Shown: one piece after another, positions 31,330 to 40,600 of the stretch
Layout of the letters: each line of letters starts with the position of its first letter
How positions within the stretch are numbered: the first letter of the stretch is position 1
Assembly: GCF_029625215.1 (NCBI RefSeq)
Contig: NZ_CP121197.1
Location: forward strand, 1,984,001 to 2,048,000
DNA from: Aurantibacillus circumpalustris
GTDB taxonomy: Bacteria > Bacteroidota > Bacteroidia > B-17B0 > Aurantibacillaceae
Length of the DNA: 64,000 nt
Direction: 5' to 3'
The notes under the pieces: model-generated
The model's input: only the letters and a program-made list of their open reading frames with translations
Databases searched by the model: none
What the model was told of the DNA's origin: nothing
Position numbers and translations under genes: made by a program

Positions 31330-34197
31330 TTACTGTATAACAATCCTTACAGAATGCATTGAATTATTAATGAGAATGTTGACTAAATAGATACCCGGCG
31401 TGTTATTTTCTATAGCTATACCATGCGAGCCTTGACCCAGCGAGTTTTTATAGACAACTTGCCCAAGTGAATTTACCAACGAAATATTTGCAAAACCACT
31501 AACTTCAAGTGTAAAATTGCCGTTATTCGGATTAGGGTAAATTTTCACCCCATCATTTAAATTGTTTGCAAATGATTTTATGTGAGTGCACTCATTTACA
31601 GATTGTATTAAAGTTGCCGTGTTGATACAACCGTTTGAATCAGTATCTGTGACTGTATAGACGGTCGTTGTTTGCGGGGAAACACTGATACTGTTGGTTG
31701 TTCCTCCAGAATTCCAAGAGTAGGTTGTGGCCCCTGAAGAACTTATTATTGCACTTTGTCCTACACAAATTAAAGTACTCGAGCTACTGACAGAGATAGT
31801 TGGAAGTGAATTAATTGTTATACTTGTGGTTGCTATCTCAGAGCACCCAAAACCATCAGCGAGGTGAAGAGTGTAGGTGCCACTATTTAATGTACTTGTA
31901 TTTACAATACTAGGGTTTAGCAAACTAGATAAAAAACCGTTGGGGCCATTCCAGATAAAATTTATCGACAGAGAACTTGTAACTGAGGTACTAAAACTAA
32001 AACTGGTCTTTTCACAAATTGCGTTATGCGCAGCAATACTAACACCAAGAGGTTCACAAGCAAATTTTACAAGGTAGGCTTCATTCATTCCGGCAATACC
32101 ATTGTAAACAGCTTGATGTGATCCTGGCGTAGCTATTATAGTTCCTCCACTAGTACCTGTATATCCAGCCATATAAATGCCACCTGTGGAATTAGGAACA
32201 CAAACATAACCGGCGTCATTCCCTGTACCACCATAATATGTAGCCCATTGGCGGACACCAGTATCGTTAAATTTCACCAAAAACGCATCGCAATTAGAAA
32301 AACCTCCACCATAACTATTTTGAATACCGTTTAAACTAATTCCATTACTTGAAATTGTTAAACCACTCATATAGACATTCCCAAAACCGTCAACACTGCA
32401 TGAACGAGCATGGTCGTCCAATGTTCCACCATAATAAGTTCCCCACAAACGCGTGCCAGCACTACTAAATTTGGCCAAAAACGCGTCAGGAGATCCACCG
32501 GAAATACTCTGGTGTGAACCAGCCGACGCAATTGAAGTTCCGTTTGTAGATTCAGCGTATCCGGTAAGGTATACGTTTCCAAAATTATCTGTAGCGCAGT
32601 AATTCCCGTAATCGACGTAGTTTCCACCATATAGTGTGGCCCATTGACGAACACCAGAGCCATCAAACTTGACTAAAAACGCATCTTCAAATCCACCTCC
32701 ATATAGGGTTTGATGTGCCGACGCGGAGGAAATGATAGTCGCACTATTTTGATCTGTTCGGCCTGCAATGAAAATATTTCCAACAGCGTCCGAACAACAT
32801 GAATTAACTTTATCTGTGCCTGTTCCTCCGTAGTATGAGGACCACAGCAATGTGCCAGAGGTATTAAATTTAGCGCAAAAGCCGTCTTCGCTCCCACCGC
32901 CAAAGGTGTTTTGATGAGCAGACCCACTTACAATTCCATTTGTTGAATTAGTGGAACCTGCTAAAAATATATTACCCAATCCATCGGTACTGCAGGAGTA
33001 ACCATAGTCGGTGCCAGTACTTCCTAAATAGGTTCCCCATTGACGAACCCCTGAACTATTAAATTTTACAAGAAATGCATCATAAGAACCACCAGCATTT
33101 AAAGTTTGGTAAGCACCAGGTGAAGCAATTACTATTGAGGAAGTCGAAGCAGAATAGCCCGCAACTATTAAATTGCCATTGACGTCTGCGCTACAGGAAT
33201 AACCAATATCATTTCCGGATCCACCATAGTAAGTGCCCCACTGACGTATTCCATTCCCATCAAATTTTACAAGAAACGCATCCCAGTTGCCTCCAGTAAA
33301 AGTGGTTTGGTGGGCGCCGGTAGTTGCAATCAGAGTACCTACATTCGAATTTGAGTATCCCACCAGGTAAGCGTCATCAGCCGCGTCCGTTGCACAAGAG
33401 AATCCTATTTCATCACCCGTGCCGCCGTAGTAGGTTCCCCAAATTCTTGTAACAGGGTCAATCAAAAGGGTAAAATTTGGATCGTAATTTTCGACTTCAA
33501 AACTCACACAGTTTTTATTAATTACATATTTAGATTTCAATAGTATGCCATTTTGATAAACTTTTGGTGCTTGTTCTTCAATATTTCCTAAAGGTGTTTT
33601 TAATAAAAGACTTCCATCTTTTTGTAAGAAAATTTCAGCACCGCTGATCTCTAGTTGAATTTGTTTGTAATCAGCATGTGGTGCCACAATAAAATCATGT
33701 TTGAGATGACCATTATTTTCATAATAATGCAAATCGATATTATTATAAATGTTTTTCAAATTAACATCAGAATAGCTTTTGACATTTAAAGCACCATTTG
33801 GACATTGTTCTAAATAATAATTAGTGTAACCAAGAGCTACCACATCGCTGGTTACTGAAACATTCATGTTACAATTTAACCACTTAATATCAATGTGATA
33901 AAACGTTTGCATTTCAACTTCTTTAAATTTTTCTTTTGTTCTTTTATCTTCTGACTCTTTGACTTTATCAATTCTATTTAATTGATAGCTAATGCCATTG
34001 TTTTTAATAAAAAAAGAAAGTTGTCCATCGTTGCCTCCAAATAACACATCAGGACGTGGGTTGAAAAATTGATCTGCGAATTGGCCTTTGTTTTCAGTAA
34101 AATATAAAACAGATTTAGGTTTGTATGTGTGGTTTGAACTATAATTATTTTTGGTAAAGAAAATTAAAATAGAGAAAATGCAGATTGCTTTATTCAT
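31330..34197 (-). CDS. T9SS-secreted SBBP-repeat protein
   Basis: The ATG at 34197 (MNKAICIFSILIFF) is preferred to one 57 bp upstream because a signal peptide starts there. The N-terminal ~220 residues (FTENKGQFADQF, GISYQL) match the DUF7948-type domain found before SBBP repeats. Seven ~62-residue SBBP beta-propeller blades follow, each with WGTYYGGxGxD, a Cys, and DAFLVKF. Two Ig-like modules with SYSWNSGGTTNSISVSP-type text and a type A sorting domain (VKIYPNPNNGNFTL, ending MHSVRIVIQ) complete it. It is a secreted propeller whose ligand is unknown. Confidence 0.9.
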   Translation of the reverse strand: MNKAICIFSILIFFTKNNYSSNHTYKPKSVLYFTENKGQFADQFFNPRPDVLFGGNDGQLSFFIKNNGISYQLNRIDKVKESEDKRTKEKFKEVEMQTFYHIDIKWLNCNMNVSVTSDVVALGYTNYYLEQCPNGALNVKSYSDVNLKNIYNNIDLHYYENNGHLKHDFIVAPHADYKQIQLEISGAEIFLQKDGSLLLKTPLGNIEEQAPKVYQNGILLKSKYVINKNCVSFEVENYDPNFTLLIDPVTRIWGTYYGGTGDEIGFSCATDAADDAYLVGYSNSNVGTLIATTGAHQTTFTGGNWDAFLVKFDGNGIRQWGTYYGGSGNDIGYSCSADVNGNLIVAGYSASTSSIVIASPGAYQTLNAGGSYDAFLVKFNSSGVRQWGTYLGSTGTDYGYSCSTDGLGNIFLAGSTNSTNGIVSGSAHQNTFGGGSEDGFCAKFNTSGTLLWSSYYGGTGTDKVNSCCSDAVGNIFIAGRTDQNSATIISSASAHQTLYGGGFEDAFLVKFDGSGVRQWATLYGGNYVDYGNYCATDNFGNVYLTGYAESTNGTSIASAGSHQSISGGSPDAFLAKFSSAGTRLWGTYYGGTLDDHARSCSVDGFGNVYMSGLTISSNGISLNGIQNSYGGGFSNCDAFLVKFNDTGVRQWATYYGGTGNDAGYVCVPNSTGGIYMAGYTGTSGGTIIATPGSHQAVYNGIAGMNEAYLVKFACEPLGVSIAAHNAICEKTSFSFSTSVTSSLSINFIWNGPNGFLSSLLNPSIVNTSTLNSGTYTLHLADGFGCSEIATTSITINSLPTISVSSSSTLICVGQSAIISSSGATTYSWNSGGTTNSISVSPQTTTVYTVTDTDSNGCINTATLIQSVNECTHIKSFANNLNDGVKIYPNPNNGNFTLEVSGFANISLVNSLGQVVYKNSLGQGSHGIAIENNTPGIYLVNILINNSMHSVRIVIQ

Positions 34198-34571
34198 GGG
34201 CTTAAATAATTGGGTTACGCCAATAAAAATAATAAAAAATTCGATTACTGGCAAAAGGTAACTGTTCTAGAAACCTGGTATAATCTTATCTAAAAGACTT
34301 TTGAAAAATCCTCAAATCCTTGAGCGTATTTCCTTTAGGCAGGCTTTCATGACCGCTACAGGTTGCAGTGTTCATAATTGCTTAAACGAAGCCAAGAACG
34401 ACGTTTGAAAAATCTGTTTTTGTTTTGTAAGCAATTTGCTTGTATTTTGTAAACCTAAGAATGGGAGCATGCAATCTTAACTCTTTTACGCGTAATTATA
34501 AATGCCACGCGCTTCGAACCGCTTAATTCTCTAAATGAAATAAAGCTTAAAACGCTACGATCTCTTCATTA
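34198..34571. other. Intergenic gap, no gene seen
   Basis: About 370 bp between two minus-strand genes. I see no open frame of substance, RNA gene or clear terminator; it presumably holds the promoter of the SBBP protein gene. Confidence 0.45.
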
Positions 34572-35531
34572 TTACTCTTTTTTAGTTCTCTTTCGTCTCA
34601 GTTTTTTTACAGTGGGTATACTTAATGGATCAGCAATAATTCCCACCGTAAAATTCCGTAACTGATATGTGTAATAAAGATTATAGTAATCAGGACCAAA
34701 ATATCCACGAATAAAAACGGAGAAGTCTGTTATTTTTTGAAAAGGCTTGATCGATAAATATAGATCTAAGGCATGACGCGAGGAAAATTTTCTTGTTCCC
34801 CACATGTAAGCATAGGTAATGTATGATTTTATTTTTTGCGAATAAATGATATGACTTTCTAAAGTAATTTTATTGTAATAATAATTGTCTTTAAGACTTA
34901 TTTCCCGTTCAAAATCCAATTGACGTTCATAAGCTATGCGCCCGTTTACAAAGGCTTTGCCAATGGAACCAGAATCAATGGAAGACCAACTAAATGCAAT
35001 TTCCAAAGCATTAGTTGAAAAATTTCCATTTACAAAATTTATGCTATCAGTATTTGGAATATAATAACCTCCGTTTTGTCCGTTTGAGTGATGGCTTACG
35101 CGGTAGGTTAAAAAAGCTAATTGGTCTTCGGTTTTAAAAAAATTAAATATTTTTCGGTTAAATGGAGATTTGATTCGGTGATAAAATAAAATACTCGGCA
35201 TGTAACTCGGTGTTTTTACTGGCACACTTGTTTCGTTGTACATACGAATTACAATTTTAGGAAAGAACGCCAAACCACTAGTAGTTTTTTTTGACAGACT
35301 AATTAAAAAATCCGGAGAGATTTGACCTTCGAAAATAAGAGGTTTTAAAGGCTTTACTCCAGTGGAGGTTTTATAATTGCCGATCCCTTGGCTAAATGAA
35401 ACATAAGTTCTGTCAGTGGTTGATAAAACTGCTTCATCTATATTTGTTACCTGACTTGTTTGCGCAAAGTTTGACAATGAAAAAAACACCCAAATTAAAA
35501 TAGAAAGAGTTCGTTGTGAAAAAAATATCAT
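34572..35531 (-). CDS. Outer-membrane phospholipase A (OMPLA)-like protein
   Basis: The 319-aa protein has a signal peptide (to ~residue 23, NFAQ) followed by alternating beta-strand patterns and aromatic girdle residues of a small outer-membrane barrel. The segment RVSHHSNGQNGGYY (about residues 146-159) carries the H-x-S-N-G motif of OMPLA, where His and Ser are catalytic; the downstream Asn residues could supply the third member. OMPLA cleaves acyl chains of phospholipids at the outer membrane. Overall similarity is distant and the C terminus is Arg/Lys-rich (KLRRKRTKKE), so the activity is a prediction. Confidence 0.65.
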   Translation of the reverse strand: MIFFSQRTLSILIWVFFSLSNFAQTSQVTNIDEAVLSTTDRTYVSFSQGIGNYKTSTGVKPLKPLIFEGQISPDFLISLSKKTTSGLAFFPKIVIRMYNETSVPVKTPSYMPSILFYHRIKSPFNRKIFNFFKTEDQLAFLTYRVSHHSNGQNGGYYIPNTDSINFVNGNFSTNALEIAFSWSSIDSGSIGKAFVNGRIAYERQLDFEREISLKDNYYYNKITLESHIIYSQKIKSYITYAYMWGTRKFSSRHALDLYLSIKPFQKITDFSVFIRGYFGPDYYNLYYTYQLRNFTVGIIADPLSIPTVKKLRRKRTKKE

Positions 35532-35754
35532 AATTAATAATCAGTAAATAATTTTAAATTATACTCCGTGTACCTTTATTTACCTTAGTTAGCGCAATTC
35601 TCACGAGAAATATTATACGGGAATTTGATTTAACATCTTGCATCGAGATAACTAAAATTATGGGTTTAACAGGTTGGCTGCCTCTGCAAATGAGGGAAAG
35701 TTATCTAAGGCACAATTTGCAGTTACGCGAGGAAAAGACTTTTAATAATAAGTC

Positions 35755-36471
35755 CTAAAATTTAAGGTAATAATCCTTTGTCAAATCCTTATACTCTTCT
35801 GTATAATTTCTGTGGCTATCCTTTTCAATAACTAGTGTCGATTCAGAGAACTCACTTTCTTTAAATTCAAATTGCATTAAATGCCTTTTTTCAGAATCTT
35901 TTTCAAAGCGGGTTCTTATGCGAAGTAGTTTTGAAAGATAAAGTCCTTTGGCTTGCGCCATTTCTCTAAAAATTCTGGCTTCGTTGGTGGGAAGAATGAC
36001 ACAAAACTTTCCTTTGTCATCCAATAGTTTTTTCACACCGCTTAATAAGTCTTCAAATGAAAGTAAATCCGTGTGTCTTGCTGAAGCCCTTGTATCGCTG
36101 GCGTTTTTAAAGGAATCTATAAAATAGGGGGGGTTGGTAACAATTAAATTGAATTTTTGATCTGTTGTTTTAACAAGTTCCTGAAACGACTGATGAATGA
36201 CCGTTACCTTTTCTTTGTAAATACTTTCAGCAACGTTTACTTTGGCTTGTTCTGTACTTTCTTTATCGATGTCGATAGCAACAATATTAGCGGTAGATTT
36301 CTGAGCTAGCATTAATGCGATAACGCCAGTACCGGTACCAATATCTAAGATACTTGTGCTCCCGTTGGGTACAACCCAAGCGCCTAAAAGCACAGCGTCT
36401 GTGCTCACGCGCATAGCACATTTATCTTGTTTTATTTTAAATTTTTTAAATTCAAAAGTGTCATTCGACAT
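35755..36471 (-). CDS. trmN6: tRNA1(Val) adenine-37 N6-methyltransferase
   Basis: The 238-aa protein shows the SAM-binding motif DIGTGTGVIALMLAQ and the amino-methyltransferase motif NPPYFIDSFKN, in the order of the YfiC/TrmN6 family, which methylates A37 of tRNA-Val. It opens with FEFKKFKIKQDKCAMRVSTD, also typical. The close relative PrmC differs in its N-terminal domain, which is absent here. It is apparently a single gene. Confidence 0.9.
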   Translation of the reverse strand: MSNDTFEFKKFKIKQDKCAMRVSTDAVLLGAWVVPNGSTSILDIGTGTGVIALMLAQKSTANIVAIDIDKESTEQAKVNVAESIYKEKVTVIHQSFQELVKTTDQKFNLIVTNPPYFIDSFKNASDTRASARHTDLLSFEDLLSGVKKLLDDKGKFCVILPTNEARIFREMAQAKGLYLSKLLRIRTRFEKDSEKRHLMQFEFKESEFSESTLVIEKDSHRNYTEEYKDLTKDYYLKF

Positions 36472-36510
36472 AAATTTTTTAATTAAAAAGCACTCTTTTT
36501 AGTCGTTCAA

Positions 36511-36540
36511 AAAAAAAGCGTTAGTCAAACTAACGCTTTG
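36511..36540 (-). terminator. Terminator after porP/sprF
   Basis: On the minus strand caaagcgttag-tttga-ctaacgcttt is followed by a T-run, just after the stop of the PorP/SprF gene. Confidence 0.85.
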
Positions 36541-36545
36541 TAATA

Positions 36546-37598
36546 TTAATAAGAAGGTTTAGTATCAGTACGCCCTAGGTTCACACCGTATCCAGGGAAT
36601 ATATTATAGCGCAGCATAATTTCTATACCACCTCTTTTATTTGAAGCTGGTGAAAGTGCTGACACATTTATATCGTAAGATACACCAAATGCATACTTGT
36701 TATACTGAAACAATATTGTAGGAATTATCGCATCTCCAAAACGGTAGTAACCACCTAAGGAAAAAGCACGTGCTTTCTTTAAAGACGTGTAGGTTGATTG
36801 ATCGCCAATAATGAATTTAAACAAAGCGCCAGCTACCAATTCATCTAGTGTTCCTTGTTTCATGTATAAAATCGATGGCATAATTGCGTTAAGTGAGTTA
36901 CGGATATTAAAGTCTCCGTTAAAATAAGCGCACATTCTAGTCTGCAAGCGATCGTTACTATTTAAAAAAGACGTTTTGCCTAAACGGTAATGGTATGCGG
37001 AAAATCCTAAGTCAAATTTTGCTGAATTTTTTGCGCTAATGAATTTATCACTCTGTACGTAATTTAAGTTAACACCTCCTCCCAAATCAAAGGAACTAAT
37101 TCCACTTTTTGTTGGAGTTTCGCCGGAAGAAAGATTTGGGTTGTAGTTATAACCATCATATTGTCTATCAAATCTTAAATTACTTGCATCCAAAGTACGA
37201 TAGAAGAAACCGCTTTGAACACCACCTGAGAATTTCATTTTTTTAGAAATTCTTTGAATGTATGCTATTCCGAGATTTGGATTGGTGGTACTTAATTTTG
37301 CATCACCCGCAACATCTCTAAAAATATTAACCGCAACGGCAAAATAGCTAGATTTTAGTTTTTTGTGTTTAATTGTTTGATCAAAGGAAACGCCAAAAGT
37401 TTGGTACTTTGTTGCAACGGTAGACCATTGGTTTTTAAAGTTTCCAGTTATCCTTGTATTATAAGTAACACCAGCCAAAGCAGGGTTAATTGAAGAAGGA
37501 GTTTCAGCATATTGCGAAAAGTGAATATCCTGAGCCTTCGCAACTTGAACTAGAATACTGAAAGCTAGAACCGACCTTATTATATGTTTTGTTTGCAT
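36546..37598 (-). CDS. Type IX secretion system PorP/SprF-family outer membrane protein
   Basis: The 350-aa protein has a signal peptide (to ~residue 22) and the family opening QDIHFSQYAETPSSINPALAG. Beta-strand motifs such as GIAYIQRISKKMKFSGGVQSGFF follow, with the closing GGIEIMLRYNIF. PorP/SprF proteins are outer-membrane barrels that help secrete or anchor T9SS proteins bearing type B sorting domains. It lies 5 bp downstream of such a giant adhesin gene, the usual SprB/SprF-type pairing. Confidence 0.95.
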   Translation of the reverse strand: MQTKHIIRSVLAFSILVQVAKAQDIHFSQYAETPSSINPALAGVTYNTRITGNFKNQWSTVATKYQTFGVSFDQTIKHKKLKSSYFAVAVNIFRDVAGDAKLSTTNPNLGIAYIQRISKKMKFSGGVQSGFFYRTLDASNLRFDRQYDGYNYNPNLSSGETPTKSGISSFDLGGGVNLNYVQSDKFISAKNSAKFDLGFSAYHYRLGKTSFLNSNDRLQTRMCAYFNGDFNIRNSLNAIMPSILYMKQGTLDELVAGALFKFIIGDQSTYTSLKKARAFSLGGYYRFGDAIIPTILFQYNKYAFGVSYDINVSALSPASNKRGGIEIMLRYNIFPGYGVNLGRTDTKPSY

Positions 37599-37603
37599 AA
37601 TTT

Positions 37604-40600
37604 TTATCTAAGAAGTGTAATATTACCTTTAGAACTATACCCTTTACCGTCGTAGGTTTTACCTTCGAGTCGATAAACGAATACGCCTGTATTTAATTCC
37701 TGACCTTTGTAACTTCCGTCCCATCCAACAGATTGAACAGCAGTTTCAAAAACTTTTTCACCCCACCTGTTAAATATCATAAAGCTTAATGACTGCAAAC
37801 AAATCCCTCGAACATAAAGAACATCATTTACACCATCATTATTTGGTGTAAAGGCATTTGGCACATACATTTCACCACAATCTTCTATAACATTTACATT
37901 AATTGTATCACTAGATAAACAATGTTTACTATTATATCCAGTAAGAATGTATTGTGTCGTTTTAAACGGACTAACGGTTACTTTAGGTTTACTTAAGGAA
38001 GTAATGTTGTAACTAGGTGACCATTCATACGAAAGTGCACCACTACCGCTTAAATTAACCGATTGGCCAAATCGAACGGTGGTATCACTCCTACGTTGAC
38101 CCGGCGTTATTATGGTTACATTCGGCATATCCATAATTGTTATGTATTTACCTGCTCCAAGTGCATTTGTGCTGCCAGGCGCTGCTCCACTAAGTGTTAT
38201 TCTTGGATAAGGATTGGCTACTTGTAAAATCACATCATATGTTCCAGGGAAATTGTAACACACGGTTGGATTTTGTTGGTGAGAAATCGCTGGTGAGCCT
38301 CCTTTAAAAGTCCAGGTATAAGTTTGCGGACCGCCAGCCATTGTATCTGCCTGGTTGATATAGGTAATACAATTTCTAGCACAAATGGTATCATTTTTTT
38401 CAACCGTAGTAAAAGTAAAATTCCTTACCGGCCTACAATCCACAACTCTCACACTTACTGTATCTTCACGTTTACAACCTACTACACCATTATAACCCGA
38501 TATTAAGGTGTAAACCGCAATTGCTGAGTTATTTAACTCTCGTATGGGAGCACTAATGGTTATTGCATTGTTATTAGCTGGAGTTAAAATTGACTGGCGA
38601 GGAGCATAAGGTGAAATCCAACTATATGTTGGTACAATACCAAACTGCAACCCTAAGTTCATATTATTACCAGTTAAGTTAATCGTTACATCCAGAGCTC
38701 CTGGATTTAATCCAACAAAACAAACCGTATTGGTTGCAACACTGTTAATTGTTGGGATGGATATTGCCGTAAGAGGTCTTGGAAGAACAGTTACAGTAAC
38801 CAATTTAGGAAAAGAAATACAACCACGTGAATCGCGCACTTCTGTTGTATAAGTAGTTGTATTTTGAGGATACACCATTACCGATGGTGTGAAATAATTA
38901 CTCATACTAATTGGAGGCGCATTAAGTGCTTCTGTCCAACTATAAGAATAAGCTGGCCCAACGGCATCACTTCCTATGTTGACAACATCTAATTGAAGGG
39001 AATCTCCAATACACATGGCTGGAAGAGGAGGGGTTACGTTCATGCTGAACTGCTGGATAACAGCCACTGTAATGGTTCCTTTACCTGCACAGTTTGGTGA
39101 AGATCCAACCACCGTGTAGATTGTAGTTACTGGAGGTCTTACATCCGTTTGCGCGCCTAATGAGTAAGTCATATGAATAGGGTTATAAGGGAACCAAACA
39201 TAAGAACCTGCACCAGTAGCGGTAAGGTGCACGGGTTTTGAGTATTTAGGAGAATTACTTTCAATACACGTTGTTGGCGAAGACGCTGTAACAGGGATAA
39301 TAAGATCCGGTAATGGCGTGATTGATCTTGTAGCGATGTTTGTACAACCTCCTCCATTAGACATTAAAACGGTATAACTACCAGCACCAACAGAAATGGA
39401 CTGTTGTGCGATTGCGTTTGTGAAGGTGTTACCTGTCCATGTATATGAAATGGCGCCGAAAGCTGTTAGAGTAGACGTAAATCCAACGCAAACGCCGCTG
39501 TATACAGCATTCGGCGTATTAGCTGGAGGTACTGTTCCTACAGGAACAATAATGGTGTTTTGAGCGACACATCCATAACCGTTACTTGCTGTTACGGTAT
39601 ACAAGGTTGTGACGCTTGGCCCGGACGTTACCGAATAATTTGTATTACTAGGTGTGAGAGAAATATTAGGTGTCCATGTATAATTAACGGCACCAAGGCT
39701 AATTGGGGTTATTGTACTACTTGCGGTTAAAGTTACAGTTTGTGGTGCCTGACCTGAGATTTGACAAATTGTAGAACCAGACGATGCCAAAGTTATAGGA
39801 AAGGAAAGCCCAGGGTCTATGCCAACTGAAATAACGGTGTTACCGACACAACCCAAAGAATCTAAAACATTAATGGAGTAAGTAGAGTTGGATGTCGGGT
39901 AGGCTACAATACTTTGAGAGTTAATCGGGGTGATTTGACCTGTACCAGTAATTTGCGACCAAGTGTATGTATAATTGAGAGCCGTTGTAGGCGTAGAAAC
40001 ACTAAGCGTTGTAGTTATACCCGGGCAAACAGAAGCAGCGGAAGTGCTTGGTAAAAGCGCTAAATCAGGCAGCAGTGTTATTGTTGCAGTAGGTGGTGGA
40101 AATATACTCTTACATCCAGCACTATCTACAACAACAGAATAGACTGTTTGAATTGTTGGATTATGAGGAACTGTGGTAGAAGGCCCTGTTGTTAAAAGAC
40201 TTGGTATTGGAGATAAAGACGTTGCGGTAAAAAAGGTATATGTACCCGAAACAACATTGGTAGCGGTAACAGTAATTGGTTGCCCGCTACAAACAATAGT
40301 GGGACTAAGTATTATACCAGGATTTAATTGATATTCACGGATAACAAAAGTTTTGGTTCCAACGCAACCAACACTATCTGCCTGAACGGTATAAACAACA
40401 CCAGCAATAGGAATAGGATTGGGAGACGTTATTGACGATGAGAATGTTGTGAAGCCATTTGGGCTGGTACCTCCGGTTGGTGAAAACACAGATGGAGGAG
40501 GTGCAAAAAATGAATAGTTCAGGGACCCACTTGCATTAACAGTAAATGAGGTACCTGGACAGACAGAGCCTGAAGCGGGAATTGTTGTTAACGTTAAAGT

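Noticed and set aside
31330-34197. SBBP repeats as a DNA repeat element
   Set aside because: The repeats are protein blades in one reading frame with diverged DNA, not a mobile or CRISPR-type repeat.
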